DNA of 64,000 bases from Adiantum capillus-veneris. Lineage: Eukaryota > Streptophyta > Polypodiopsida > Polypodiales > Pteridaceae. Made by a program: the position numbers and the translations under genes. Where the stretch lies: positions 99,311,342-99,375,341 of the forward strand of contig CM043953.1 of assembly GCA_014529385.2 (NCBI GenBank), in the 5' to 3' direction. Of this stretch, positions 1 to 10,311 are shown piece after piece. Under the pieces are notes generated by a model. It ran no database searches. It was not told where the DNA came from and was given only the letters and a program-made list of their open reading frames with translations. Every line of letters starts with the position of its first letter. Positions within the stretch are counted from its first letter, which is position 1.

Positions 1-45
1 GAAAGAGAAAAGGGGATTGAGACTCTTCTTTTGGTGTACAGTAAG

Positions 46-816
46 ATGGCTAGAACAAAAGCCACTGCAAGGAAGGCAGGCAAGGGTCCAGGATTAGCAT
101 CGAAAGCAAGTGGCAGATCTGCAACCCCAAAGAAAAGAGTTGGAAAACCAAATAAAATTCTGAAAGGGCCAAGGATGAAGAAGCTGCAAACCTGCATGGG
201 ACTTTTCAGAGAAATCAGAAAGGCACAGAAATGTGTAGATTTATGCATACCAAAGCTGCCCTTCCAAAGGATGGTGAGGTCCATATGTGATGAAGCTACC
301 TGGGGTACCAAAAGGTGGAAGGTGGTGGCATTAATGGCTCTACAGGAAGCAGCAGAGGACTTCCTACTGGAGTACTTCAGTGACATGACCATTGTTGCAG
401 CCCATGCCCACAGGGTTACTATAATGGACAAAGATAGTGAGACATTGAAAAGAATAAGGTGGAGGTATGACAAACTGCTGGTCCCCAATGTCTGCAAGGA
501 TAAGAAAATGAGAGAAATTTTGTTATACCCCCCGGAGCTAGTGCCTCAGCTCACAGTTGTAGATGTCACACATGATGTGAATACAAGGGCAAGGGCAGAG
601 ACTATTGCTCGCCAAACAGAGGAAATGAGGGAAGCACAGCTTAAGGAGAAAGCAAAAGTAGCAGTGGAGTCCCAGAAACAAACAGAGTGCAATGTGACCC
701 TGTCTATGAATCAAGAAACTCTACTTTCAATGAAGAATGGTTTGCTTGCAGAGATACCATTTGTAGATGGAACCAGGAAGCTAGCTCTGGAAAAAGTGGA
801 CATCGATTTATTGTAG
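46..816 (+). CDS. Histone H3-like (CENH3-like) histone-fold ORF
   Basis: Reading from the ATG at 46 gives 256 residues. The N-terminus MARTKATARKAGKG copies the H3 tail (Lys4 and Lys9 positions kept, Gln5 and Ser10 changed to Ala). Residues about 52-143 align with the H3 fold: LFREIRKAQK, then KLPFQRMVRSI, then ALMALQEAAEDFLLEYFSD, then HAHRVTIMDKD. Loop 1 is one residue longer than in canonical H3 and reads TKRWK, and the following helix has QEAAED; both resemble centromeric H3 more than canonical H3. Residues 144-256 are a charged extension with no histone match. The first bases of the window (cttcttttggtgtacag just before the ATG) could be a splice acceptor, so upstream exons may exist. 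The frame continues through TAG 814-816 directly into the Ulp1 exon, so this is probably the N-terminal module of one fused gene. The alternative is a separate H3-variant gene that ends at the TAG. Confidence 0.7.
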   Translation: MARTKATARKAGKGPGLASKASGRSATPKKRVGKPNKILKGPRMKKLQTCMGLFREIRKAQKCVDLCIPKLPFQRMVRSICDEATWGTKRWKVVALMALQEAAEDFLLEYFSDMTIVAAHAHRVTIMDKDSETLKRIRWRYDKLLVPNVCKDKKMREILLYPPELVPQLTVVDVTHDVNTRARAETIARQTEEMREAQLKEKAKVAVESQKQTECNVTLSMNQETLLSMKNGLLAEIPFVDGTRKLALEKVDIDLL

Positions 817-2788
817 AATCCAGATGCTCAGATTTCAGACACAATTATCTATGCTTGTCTTAAGTAAGTGTTACTATCTTGCTAGCTTTGAAAACTCAGA
901 TAATAGGTTTGCTAACTCAGGTAGAGTCTCTGCAGCCTGATCAAAAGTCAACTCCCACTACACACTCACACAGAGGTGTTTCTCCTTGATCCACAAATGT
1001 CTGTAATTATTAGACAAAAGAACAGTCCATCTGGGACCTTTGAGAGCTGGTTTCTCCACTGTGCTATGCTGGAAGTTACTGTGATCATCTTCCCATATGA
1101 GAACAACCATCACTGGAGTCTCATATGCCTTGATGTTGACCAACCAGCAGTGTGGGTGTTCAATTCAATAAAAGGAACCCACCCTGAAATTAGGCTGTAA
1201 GTGTTTTGTATCAGAAAGTGTTTCTTATAGATATCCATGTAAATTTGAAGCCTCATGCTAACATCTTGACATTGCTTTGTGCAGTTGTATAAAGAGGTTG
1301 TTGCTTGCCTATGGCAAGCTATGTGGAAGGTATGAACTATACAAGGCCCCAATCAAAGAAGTACCTGTCCCAAATCAAACCGATGGGAATTCTTGCGGCT
1401 GGAGATGTCTTCTCCATGCAGAATATGTCCTGCAAAGCTACTTTGCATTAAAACCTTTCATGACTAAGGTACCCATTTGGCAATGCATTCAGTTAGTTTT
1501 GGTTTAGTCTATAAAAGAATTCTCACCATGTGGTCTTTCAATTTTGCAGAGTGCTTTAAAAAACTACACATATGATTATTTGCAAAGATACCGGGTAAGT
1601 TTAATACAACACCTGCTTACTATGTCTAGCCCTAGAGAGCTTGAAGATAGCGGCTTGGATGAGCGCACTATTGATCTTACAAAACATGACGTGACACCAC
1701 GAAAAACCCCTACATCCGATACAGTGGAATCGCATCGGGCCGAGGGTGTCATATCAGCAGAAGATGAAAGAGCCGAGGATGAGGAAAGGACAAATGAGCA
1801 TATGGAAGCTGCTAAGGTTCAACCGGAGGAGACAATGAAAGAGCCAAGTCAGCCAGTGGAGGAGCCAAAAGAGCCTATGGCTGAAACCCAAGATGAGGAA
1901 AGCACGCCTATAGATGAGCAAAAGGATATGGATGAGGAAAGCAGGCCTAGGGATGAGCAAAATGATATGGATCAGGCAAGGATGTATGAGGCAAGCCGAT
2001 CAACCTTGAATCAGGCAGAAAGGGCCATGGGGGAGACTCCTGATGAAGATTTGAATGATGACTATGAAGATAAAGCGGAGGAGAGCAACAACGACATGAA
2101 CACTACAGAGACCCAGTATGGACCCTTGCTACCTGTAGATACGGTTGTTCCGGTAATGTCTATTCAAGTATGGCAAAATATGTTCAGCTTCTAACTACTT
2201 ATATGTACTTGTCAACTTTTACAGAGGTTGATTATCTTGGACGTCAATGGATTGCTGCTGATGCGGGTGCCTCTCGGTGACAGAGGACCCTTTGAGGATT
2301 TGCAAACGTTTCGGATGGGAGCTTGTCGAGTCGTGGTTCGTCCAGGAACCAAGGAATTTATTGAGTTTCTTCTTCCGCGCTTCAGAGTTGCCATATGGTC
2401 TTCAATGCAAAGTCAAAACTTATCGCCACTAGTTGCAATAGTTTGCAGTGTATGCCAAGCTCACACGTCAGATTTTTCCTTTTTGTATGATCAAAGAAAA
2501 TGCGTTACCGTTGAGGGCCACTACCACCCTAGAAAACCAGGATTACCTCTTTTGTACAAACCGTTTAGCCAAATCGGTGTACCCTTTGATGCAACTAATA
2601 CACTACTAATTGATGATACTCCTGAAAAGGGAGAACTAAATCCGCCGGGAACAACTATCTCACCACCTTCTTTCGAGGGGCATTCCTTCGATTTTTACCT
2701 TGAAGACATTCTGATTCCATACTTACAGAAATTGTATCTCAGTCCATTGTTCACGGACGAGTTTGTACTTTCTAATGAATTAAGATGA
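817..2788 (+). CDS. Ulp1/SENP-like cysteine protease fused to FCP1/SCP-like HAD domain (spliced)
   Basis: I join exons ..-863, 936-1196, 1285-1468, 1550-2152 and 2225-2788. Every junction has GT/AG (donors GTAAGT, GTAAGT, GTACCC, GTAATG) and every phase agrees. The Ulp1 (C48) part starts with the usual N-terminal helix (ISDTIIYACLN), has HHWSLICLDVD with catalytic His 1111-1113, and QTDGNSCGW with catalytic Cys 1394-1396. The third triad position is Asn (FNSI, 1162-1164) instead of the usual Asp. A Glu/Asp-rich linker follows (about 1600-2150; MDEESRPRDEQNDMDQ and similar). The last exon is an NLI/FCP1-like domain: ILDVNGLLL, VRPGTKEFIEFLLPRF, IWSSM, LLIDDTPEKGELNPPG. The HAD signature DxD reads DVN, so the second Asp is Asn 2246-2248. 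Ulp1 enzymes remove SUMO or related modifiers, and FCP1/SCP enzymes dephosphorylate Ser. Whether either activity survives is unknown. A weak GTAAGT at 1595 could mark a further short intron. Confidence 0.75.
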
Positions 2789-2816
2789 TTTTTCTATCTG
2801 TCTTTGTCTTGTCTAA

Positions 2817-2817
2817 C

Positions 2818-2882
<65 letters not shown>
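2817..2882. repeat. (TA)n(GA)n microsatellite
   Basis: About 20 bases of TA followed by about 45 bases of GA, 28 bases past the stop of the FCP1-like exon. It lies in the likely 3' UTR or the gap between two convergent genes. Confidence 0.95.
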
Positions 2883-2886
<4 letters not shown>

Positions 2887-2948
2887 ACGTGGTAAAGAAA
2901 TGTATTTCAAGCACACTTTTTCACAGGGCACAATTGAAAAATGAGATC

Positions 2949-2954
2949 AATAAA
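2949..2954 (+). promoter_or_regulatory. Possible polyadenylation signal AATAAA
   Basis: AATAAA lies 161 bases after the stop codon of the Ulp1/FCP1 gene and before the end of the facing gene. The position suits a + strand transcript. It is a single motif with no transcript evidence. Confidence 0.35.
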
Positions 2955-3005
2955 CTTCATGTCTTGAAAATCATTTGTATACACTTGGGTTTACAAGAAT
3001 ATCTG

Positions 3006-4426
3006 TTACATTGACACTACTTCAACCCGACCATCCAACTCTTTGCACAAAATATCTTTTTCCCTTCGCCGCATCACCTTACGGCCAGCTAAGAAAAAGG
3101 AAAAATCTGATAGTTCCTTGTCCATTGACTCTTCAATGATGTCATTTCGCAAATGCTGAAGACTGCATAGCTCCCTTATTGTAACCACCAATAGTAGGCC
3201 ATGCTCTTTATCAATCACTTCCACATCCACAGTAGGATTATCTTCCAAACCTGCAGAAACCTGGTCCATAGGAATGTACTTACCGTTTAGCATTTGTGAT
3301 CGCATATACCAAAATGAGAGTAACAATGATTGGCTTGCAATCATGTACTTGACAACTAGAGTATCAAGCGCGACCTCGCACCGTAAACCAATCTCTTCCT
3401 TTGCATACCATCCTTTGTCAAGAAGTTTGTCACAGGATGACTGCTGAAATGACTTGCACATGAACATAGTTTTTGTAACTCTGATGTTGTAACTATGAAA
3501 CAGCTCTATGAAGAGTGCAACAGGACAAAAGTTTGCAATTCTAACCAGTTTGGTAGGAATAGAGCTACGTAGAGACCTTTGTATATCCTTGTAGAGCTTA
3601 CTTCGCATTGCCTCCACCATTCTTTCCTCGGGAACTGGCCAGTCCACAGTGTTCCAATCGGTTGGTAGAGGCACTTTCACCAACATGCCATTTTTATTCC
3701 CTGAGCTGAGTTGGTAAAAGTGGTCATAAAAAAAGATTCCCTCATCAGCCAATCTTTTGCTGCTCCTCTCTGAGTACTGTAGAGAACCAATATGGGCATG
3801 TACAACATGGAAGAGGCCTATTATGCACTCCACAGGTTCCCATTGCTCATAAGAAGAGGGATAAACATCTGCAATATATATAAGAAGAGTTAAACTAAGA
3901 GTATCAATAAGTACAAATGACAAATCTAATGCAATTGAGCTGTGAAGAGTGGAGACATTACTCATAACAAGCGGGAGAAACATTGCAAAATATATAAGAA
4001 AAGTTATAATGAGAGTATCAGTAAGTTCACATGTCAAGAGTACTTACAATTGCAACGTGGTTGATGTATATCTGATACATTTCCACCGTTTGCTATCACC
4101 TCTGGATGGGTAAACACATGCTGAACAAGAACTTCCTTTACAGATCTTTTGCTGATCTCAACTTTGAAATCCAACACCCTGGCCTTCCATGCTGAGCGGT
4201 AAACGTTGATACCACTAGACCTCTTGGGTCTTCTTGGTTGCATGAGGACCCATGAACCTTTGTTTATCCTTTGTCCAACCCATTGGTTGTCTGCACTTAT
4301 TGAAGCTGGTATTGTAATTGAGGATATGCTACTACTTGGCCTTCTAGGCAAAGTGCCGTTGTTGGTTGTTGGTGTGAGAGACAGTAAACACCTGGAGGCT
4401 CTTGGGCGAGAAGACGTGGACGCCAT
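3006..4426 (-). CDS. Unknown two-exon protein, 413 aa
   Basis: ATG at 4426-4424. Exon 1 is 4048-4426 and ends at a GTAAGT donor. Exon 2 is 3006-3868, after a TTGCAG acceptor. The join is in phase (1+2) and gives a 413-residue protein. The N-terminus is Ser/Arg/Pro-rich (MASTSSRPRASRCLLS), followed by a basic segment (MQPRRPKRSSG). The body has no motif I recognise, but it looks like a folded soluble protein with even composition (SSYEQWEPVECIIGLFHVV, PLPTDWNTVDWPVPEERM). There is no signal peptide or clear membrane segment. It faces the Ulp1/FCP1 gene tail to tail, with about 220 bases between the stops. The intact 863-bp second exon and clean splice sites suggest a real gene. It could be plant-specific or derived from a transposon-captured family; I cannot assign a function. 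Confidence 0.6.
3850..4036. repeat. Imperfect duplication spanning an intron 3' splice site
   Basis: About 65 bases around the acceptor of the unknown gene (3852-3916) recur at 3964-4034, inside the same intron, offset by 112 bases. Both copies share the run aaaacat-tgcaatatataagaa-agtta and gagtatca.taagt. The inner copy has lost the AG acceptor (TTGCAA instead of TTGCAG). The intron seems to have grown by partial duplication of its 3' end. Confidence 0.65.
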
Positions 4427-4449
4427 AACTCTCAGAGAAAAGCTTTAGT

Positions 4450-5184
4450 GGAGGGAGATTCACTTTGAAAGCATTCTAATGGAGGGAAAGTGTTTTAAAA
4501 TTCCAATATCTTGTGCGGGCTTAATGGTCACCCTCCAGTACGTTAATGACCGTAAGAGAATATCAGAAGTGGGACCACACGCAAGCACCTAAAAGCTCGG
4601 TAAAAGGAAGGAAATTACTATGCTACAATCCTAGTTTCGTGAAAGTTTTATGCTATTTTCCTATTTTTTGAGTCTTTCCAGGTACTTTCCTACGTAACGT
4701 AGCCTTCATGCTCATTGGACGCGCTCTATTTTTCTCTCTCTTCATATGGCCCTCCAAATGACCTCCGAAATTTCCTAATTTGTGTATGGCGCTTGGGATA
4801 GGGCAGGTACACACACGCACACTATGGTACTATAGGTATTCTGGTTACTAATCTCCTTTCCCTCCCTCCCCCCCCACCCACCCACACATTGATCTTGCCC
4901 GGAAATTGATGGGATGTTGTTTACTGCTCAAAATATGCCATACAAAGACTATGGGATGCGACCCTTGAATATTTTAAAACAAAAAGCTTATAAAGTTCTC
5001 CTTGGAGTATTGAGCATGATTAAACACTATGTTCTCATTACGCCAAGAAGGTGGCCTGTTCTTCCTGGCTATGGATATCCCCTCTCAATGGTATCTGCGT
5101 ATCAATTGATGATACCACACATTCACAAAGAAGGGCGGCCTCGGCTCACTCATCACTCACGCGCAGAGGACTGGTAGTCCACCC
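4450..5184. other. Intergenic, nothing recognised
   Basis: This is upstream of the unknown minus-strand gene. It contains a short C-run (4868-4882) and an A/C-rich patch near 4809, but no convincing ORF, RNA gene or element end. Part of it should hold the promoter of the gene at 3006-4426. Confidence 0.5.
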
Positions 5185-5319
5185 TCTATATAAACAAGGT
5201 GAGGGTGCACCTTGCCCCTCACTTCGCCAGTGGTTTTTTTCTGTTGTGTTTTTTGTCTGAGAGGATCTACTGCCTACTCCACAAATTGAGCTATGGAGCT
5301 CACCACTCAAACATCGCAG
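5185..5319 (+). promoter_or_regulatory. Possible TATA box and short first exon
   Basis: CTATATAAAC at 5185-5194 is a good TATA box. About 100 bases on, an ATG at 5293 opens nine codons (MELTTQTSQ) that end in CAG followed by GTTTTTT, a plausible donor. I could not find a matching downstream exon, so the gene, if any, is not established. Confidence 0.25.
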
Positions 5320-5724
5320 GTTTTTTTTTCTAGCCTTAACTTATCTCACGGCCCTTTTTGATTGAAATTATTTTAAGCAGTACTCTACCTTTTTGCTAAC
5401 ACAGTAGGGAAAGAAGTTTTCAATAAAACAATATGGTGGTTTTGCTGTTTGCAGTCGTAACTGGTTTTTTTCAACAGTCGTTTACTGTGGTTCTTGTACA
5501 CTATGCATACTACTCATGGTCTTTAGGATATTATGTTACTTGGCATGCAATATGGTTGCTTGGCATCTACTACTTGATTATATTCGACGGGAATTTTAAA
5601 GGGGTTCTTCCTACTATTTTGTTCTGAAAGGAAGCTATGCGCAACATGGCTTTGTACTACTTTGAGACCATGTAACTCTAATTCAATGTTGCGGGCATGG
5701 TTTAACCGACTGCTTTCATTGCTT
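5320..5724. other. Non-coding, T-rich, nothing recognised
   Basis: AT-rich sequence with T-runs. The one ORF (5433-5627) has no family resemblance and looks like chance. Confidence 0.45.
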
Positions 5725-6228
5725 GATTTTGACAGTAACTGGGTTTTCCAATAAAAAGGGGGTTTCTCTTGGTCTTGGTAGCGTCTGATGCACTGAGTAC
5801 CTTGTTTTACTATGGAGACTCACATTCTAAGTAAAATGGACATGATTGCACTTGGAAATATAGTTGTATATAACCCACCATTTTTTGAGCTGCTTATGGT
5901 TGATGAAATGGTTCTCTGTTCTAAATTCTTTTGATGGTAAGTATATGGCAGTTTTTGGCTTAGTAAAGAAACCGAGCAAGACTTTACCTTTTTCGGCTTA
6001 ACTGTTTTCTCAATAAATAGGGGATATTCTTGGCCTTTAGGCACTCGGTACCTCGTAATACTGTGGGTACTCTCATTCTGAGTTAATTGGGCATCATTAT
6101 ACTTGGAAATATGGCTGGGTATAACCAACGTTTTGGGGAAGCTTACGGTTGATGAAATGGTTTGCTGTTCTTCTTTTGAAGGTAAGTATATGGCAGTTTT
6201 GGCTTGGTAAAGAAACAGAGCAAGGGCT
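5725..6228. repeat. Two-copy tandem repeat, ~255 bp unit
   Basis: Copy 1 runs from about 5725 to 5985 and copy 2 from about 5986 to 6228. Shared landmarks in order: AACTG.TTTTC.CAATAAA, a GGCACT...GTACC stretch, CTTGGAAATAT, GTTGATGAAATGGTT, GGTAAGTATATGGCAGTTTT and GGCTT.GTAAAGAAAC.GAGCAAG. The copies differ by many substitutions and small indels, so the duplication is not recent. No ORF is conserved between them. Confidence 0.75.
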
Positions 6229-7548
<1,320 letters not shown>

Positions 7549-7555
7549 AGTAGTG

Positions 7556-8007
7556 CACTCGTCCACTGTACATCTTGTATTAGTAAGATTAACTCATGAC
7601 ACTATCTTGTGAGTAAGAATGCAATGTATCAATGTTCCTTGGCATACCCTCTTGAGATCCTACTATCAGTACAATATCATCTGCATACAATATGATCCAT
7701 ATGCAACCAAAGTGTTCTCTCTCTCCTCCTCTGCTAGCAAGCTCATCAATGTATAGAACAAAAAGAGTAGGTGACAATGGAGAGAACTGCTCTAGATAAA
7801 CCCTTGGAATTTCACTCTACCAATCATTGTCTCATACAATGCAATTATCCCCCAAACAATCTCACTAGGTACCCCGTCATCCTTTGCAATAGCCTTGCTC
7901 TAGGGACTGTGTCAATTGCTTTGCAAAAATACACAAAGAAACAATATATTAGTCTCCCTCTGAATCTACCCTCCTCCCTCTCAATAATGGCTCTCAGAGT
8001 AAGAATG
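7556..8007 (-). pseudogene. LINE-1 copy, reverse transcriptase end (split part)
   Basis: On the minus strand 7777-7589 reads SPTLFVLYIDELA then WIILYADDIVLIVGSQEGM, the RT catalytic YADD box of a non-LTR element. Bases 7790-8007 hold the degraded upstream RT (FCKAI-DTVPRARL-like in broken frames). The remaining 5' part of the same LINE lies at 35871-37388, beyond the Copia A insertion. Joining 35871 to 8007 restores the LINE order (..STLNNM | ILTLRA.., compare + strand 60640-60680). Confidence 0.8.
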
Positions 8008-8233
8008 TGTTGGAATTAGGGTTGCAGGGAAACACACACAGCTTAGAGAAGATGAAGGAAGCTCAAGGCACACAACAGAGAGTGTATTACTTAGTGTGCA
8101 ATGGAAAGATAGATAGTCCTAGAGTGATGCGCTATATAAAATGCACGAGGGAAAAAACCTCCTAGAGAGGGAAAAAATGCCCCAACGGTCCTAGTGTGTT
8201 CACACACATCACTACCACATGTATATGGTAAGA
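8008..8233 (-). repeat. Copia A 3' LTR
   Basis: 226 bp, about 85-90% like the LTRs at 29927-30144, 34842-35070 and 35630-35870 by eye. On the minus side it is followed by a G-rich purine tract (plus AAATCCCCCC at 8234-8243), the expected polypurine tract. Confidence 0.85.
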
Positions 8234-8399
8234 AATCCCCCCTGGGAGTGATGAGGTGAACGCGGGTTGGCACAAAGAGTAAAGGGAAGTGCCATGTCTT
8301 GAGGACAAGATCAGTCCACAAAGGGGAGCAAGCCCAAAGCTTTGTGGAATGCTTCGAACTTCTCACGAGACAATGCCTTCGTGAAAAGATCTGCAAGGT

Positions 8400-8711
8400 T
8401 GTCCTGTGCTGGCACATAAGCCAAGCTGAGAGCCTCTCCCTAACATAGTGGTAATGCACCTCAATGTGCTTTGTGCGAGCATGAAAAACTAGGTTCCTCG
8501 CAACTTCCAATGTGCTCTGTCTGTCAGTGTAGATGATATTGGCAATGTCTTGTCCAACACCCAAATCAGCCATAAGACGTCTGAGCCATATACACTCACC
8601 TGTAGTTGTGAAGATTGCCCTGTACTCAGCCTCACAACTGGAAGTGGCCACAGTAGGTTGCTTCTTGCTCAACCATGAAATACATAAACTGCCAAGCCTT
8701 TTACCAAGCAA
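8400..8711 (-). pseudogene. Copia A RNase H domain
   Basis: Minus strand reads LGSLCISWLSKKQPTVATSS, then CEAEYRA, then ECIWLRRLMADLGVG, then TDRQSTLEVARNLVFHARTK and HIEVHYHYVRERL, the classical Copia RNase H tail. The frame breaks upstream into a 260-bp insertion (8714-8975). Confidence 0.85.
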
Positions 8712-8713
8712 AA

Positions 8714-8975
8714 GTAGTTATGTAAGGCCTCATCATATCATAGTTAGACCATGAGAGTAACCAAAAGATACATTTTAGCTACCAAAATTGATTAGTCATT
8801 ATATCTAGAGTCAAGAGCCCCAAGAAGAGACAAAAATGAAGGATAAATGGTCCTATGTCTAGACCAAATCATGCTAAGTAGTAGTGGAAGGAAGCACATC
8901 ACAAAGGCACACAACCAGATGAAGAGCACTGGTTTTTGGAAAGAAAATTCAAGTTCCCTATGAAAAAATTGGGAT
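8714..8975. other. Unidentified ~260-bp insertion in Copia A
   Basis: Copia B has no counterpart between RNase H and the ...NWQAVKRIF... segment (30507-30545). The stretch has no ORF and no obvious terminal repeats. Breakpoints are approximate. Confidence 0.4.
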
Positions 8976-10311
8976 AAAATAAGCCAAGATGCAAACTTCC
9001 ACTCAAGTAGCGAAAAATCCTCTTGACTGCCTGCCAATTCTTAGACCCTATGCTATGCATAAATATGATGACCTGTGAGACTACAAATTGAATATCCGGC
9101 CTCGTGTTGCATACATAAAAGAGGCAGCCAACAACGGTTTGGTAAAGAGTGACATCAGCAGGATCACCAACATCATGTACTCAACTTCAAACCTGTTTCC
9201 ATGGGAGTGGCAATAGGTCTGCAATCCTTAAGTCCAAACTTACATAGCAATGTCTCTATGTAACTTTTCTGACACAAGGCAATACAACCATCACACCTCT
9301 TAAACTGTATGCCCAAGTAATGATGCAACATCCCCAAATCTTTCATCTTGAAAGTAGCATTCAAATCAACCTTAAATTCGGCAATATGTGTCTCATTGGG
9401 ACCAATGATTAGCAAATCATCCACATAAAGAACAACAATGAGAAGTATATCGCCCTCACGCTTGGCATACAATGTGCTTTCTGTTGGACTGTTACGAAAG
9501 ACTCGTTTGACCAAATGAGTGTCATCTTTCTTATACCAAGCACGAGGAGATTGCTTCAACCCATACAAAGCCTTCTTACATCTGCACACTTTGTCCTCTT
9601 GCCCTTTCTTGACAAAATCGCGAGGTTGCGTTACATAGTCCTCCTAAAAAATGTCACCATTCAAGAAAGCAGTAACAATATCGGATTGATGTACATCCCA
9701 ACCAAAATGAGTTGCCAATGCACATAGAAAACAAACAGTAGTTATACGACAAGTGGGAAAAAAAATTTCTTCATAATCTATGTCTTTCTGTTGCGCATAT
9801 CCTTTTGCAACAAGTCAAGCCTTATGGTGATCGACCTCACCATTCGGCTCGCGTTTCAACTTGTAAACCCACTTTGTACCAATGGCCTTTTTGCCAGGAG
9901 GAAAATCACATAAAGTCCATGTGTCATTTTCTATAAGTGCATCATATTCTAATTGCATGGTAGCCATCCAATTTTTTGAATTCTTTGCTTCATCAAAAGA
10001 TAGGGGTTCCTCTATATCACATAAGCTAGACACAACTAAAGCATAAAACACTGATGCATAAGAGGCATGGCAAGAACCTGAACGAGTATGACTAGACAAA
10101 GGTGCATCCAATTTCCTGTCACGCAAAGTGTGCACCAAACATTTTGGCATACCTCTAGCCTGCTCATTTTCAGCCCTTTCCTCATCAAGTACATCATGTA
10201 CATCTGCATTAGTAATAGGCTGATCTGTAACATTTTTAGAAACCCCCATAGGCTGTACATTTGCCTTATTTGAATTTACATTAGAACTTTCACCACTGAA
10301 AAGAGTCAATA
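8976..10311 (-). pseudogene. Copia A reverse transcriptase
   Basis: Minus strand 10309-9815 gives the pre-RT linker and RT start (ENDTWTLCDFPPGKKAIGTK, WVYKLKREPNGEVDHHKA). 9589-9173 gives KKALYGLKQSPRAWYKK, then VVLYVDDLLIIG with the catalytic YVDD, then MKDLGMLHHYLGIQFKRCDG. 9050-8980 gives NWQAVKRIFRYL. Several frame breaks (around 9600-9815). The upper end is cut by Gypsy-1 at 10311/10312. Confidence 0.88.

Noticed and set aside
46-816. Canonical histone H3 gene
   Set aside because: Tail and fold are far too diverged, loop 1 is longer, and there is a 110-residue extension.
4034-4448. Plus-strand 80-codon ORF overlapping exon 1 of the unknown gene
   Set aside because: Shadow of the minus-strand coding exon; the minus frame has start, donor and phase support.
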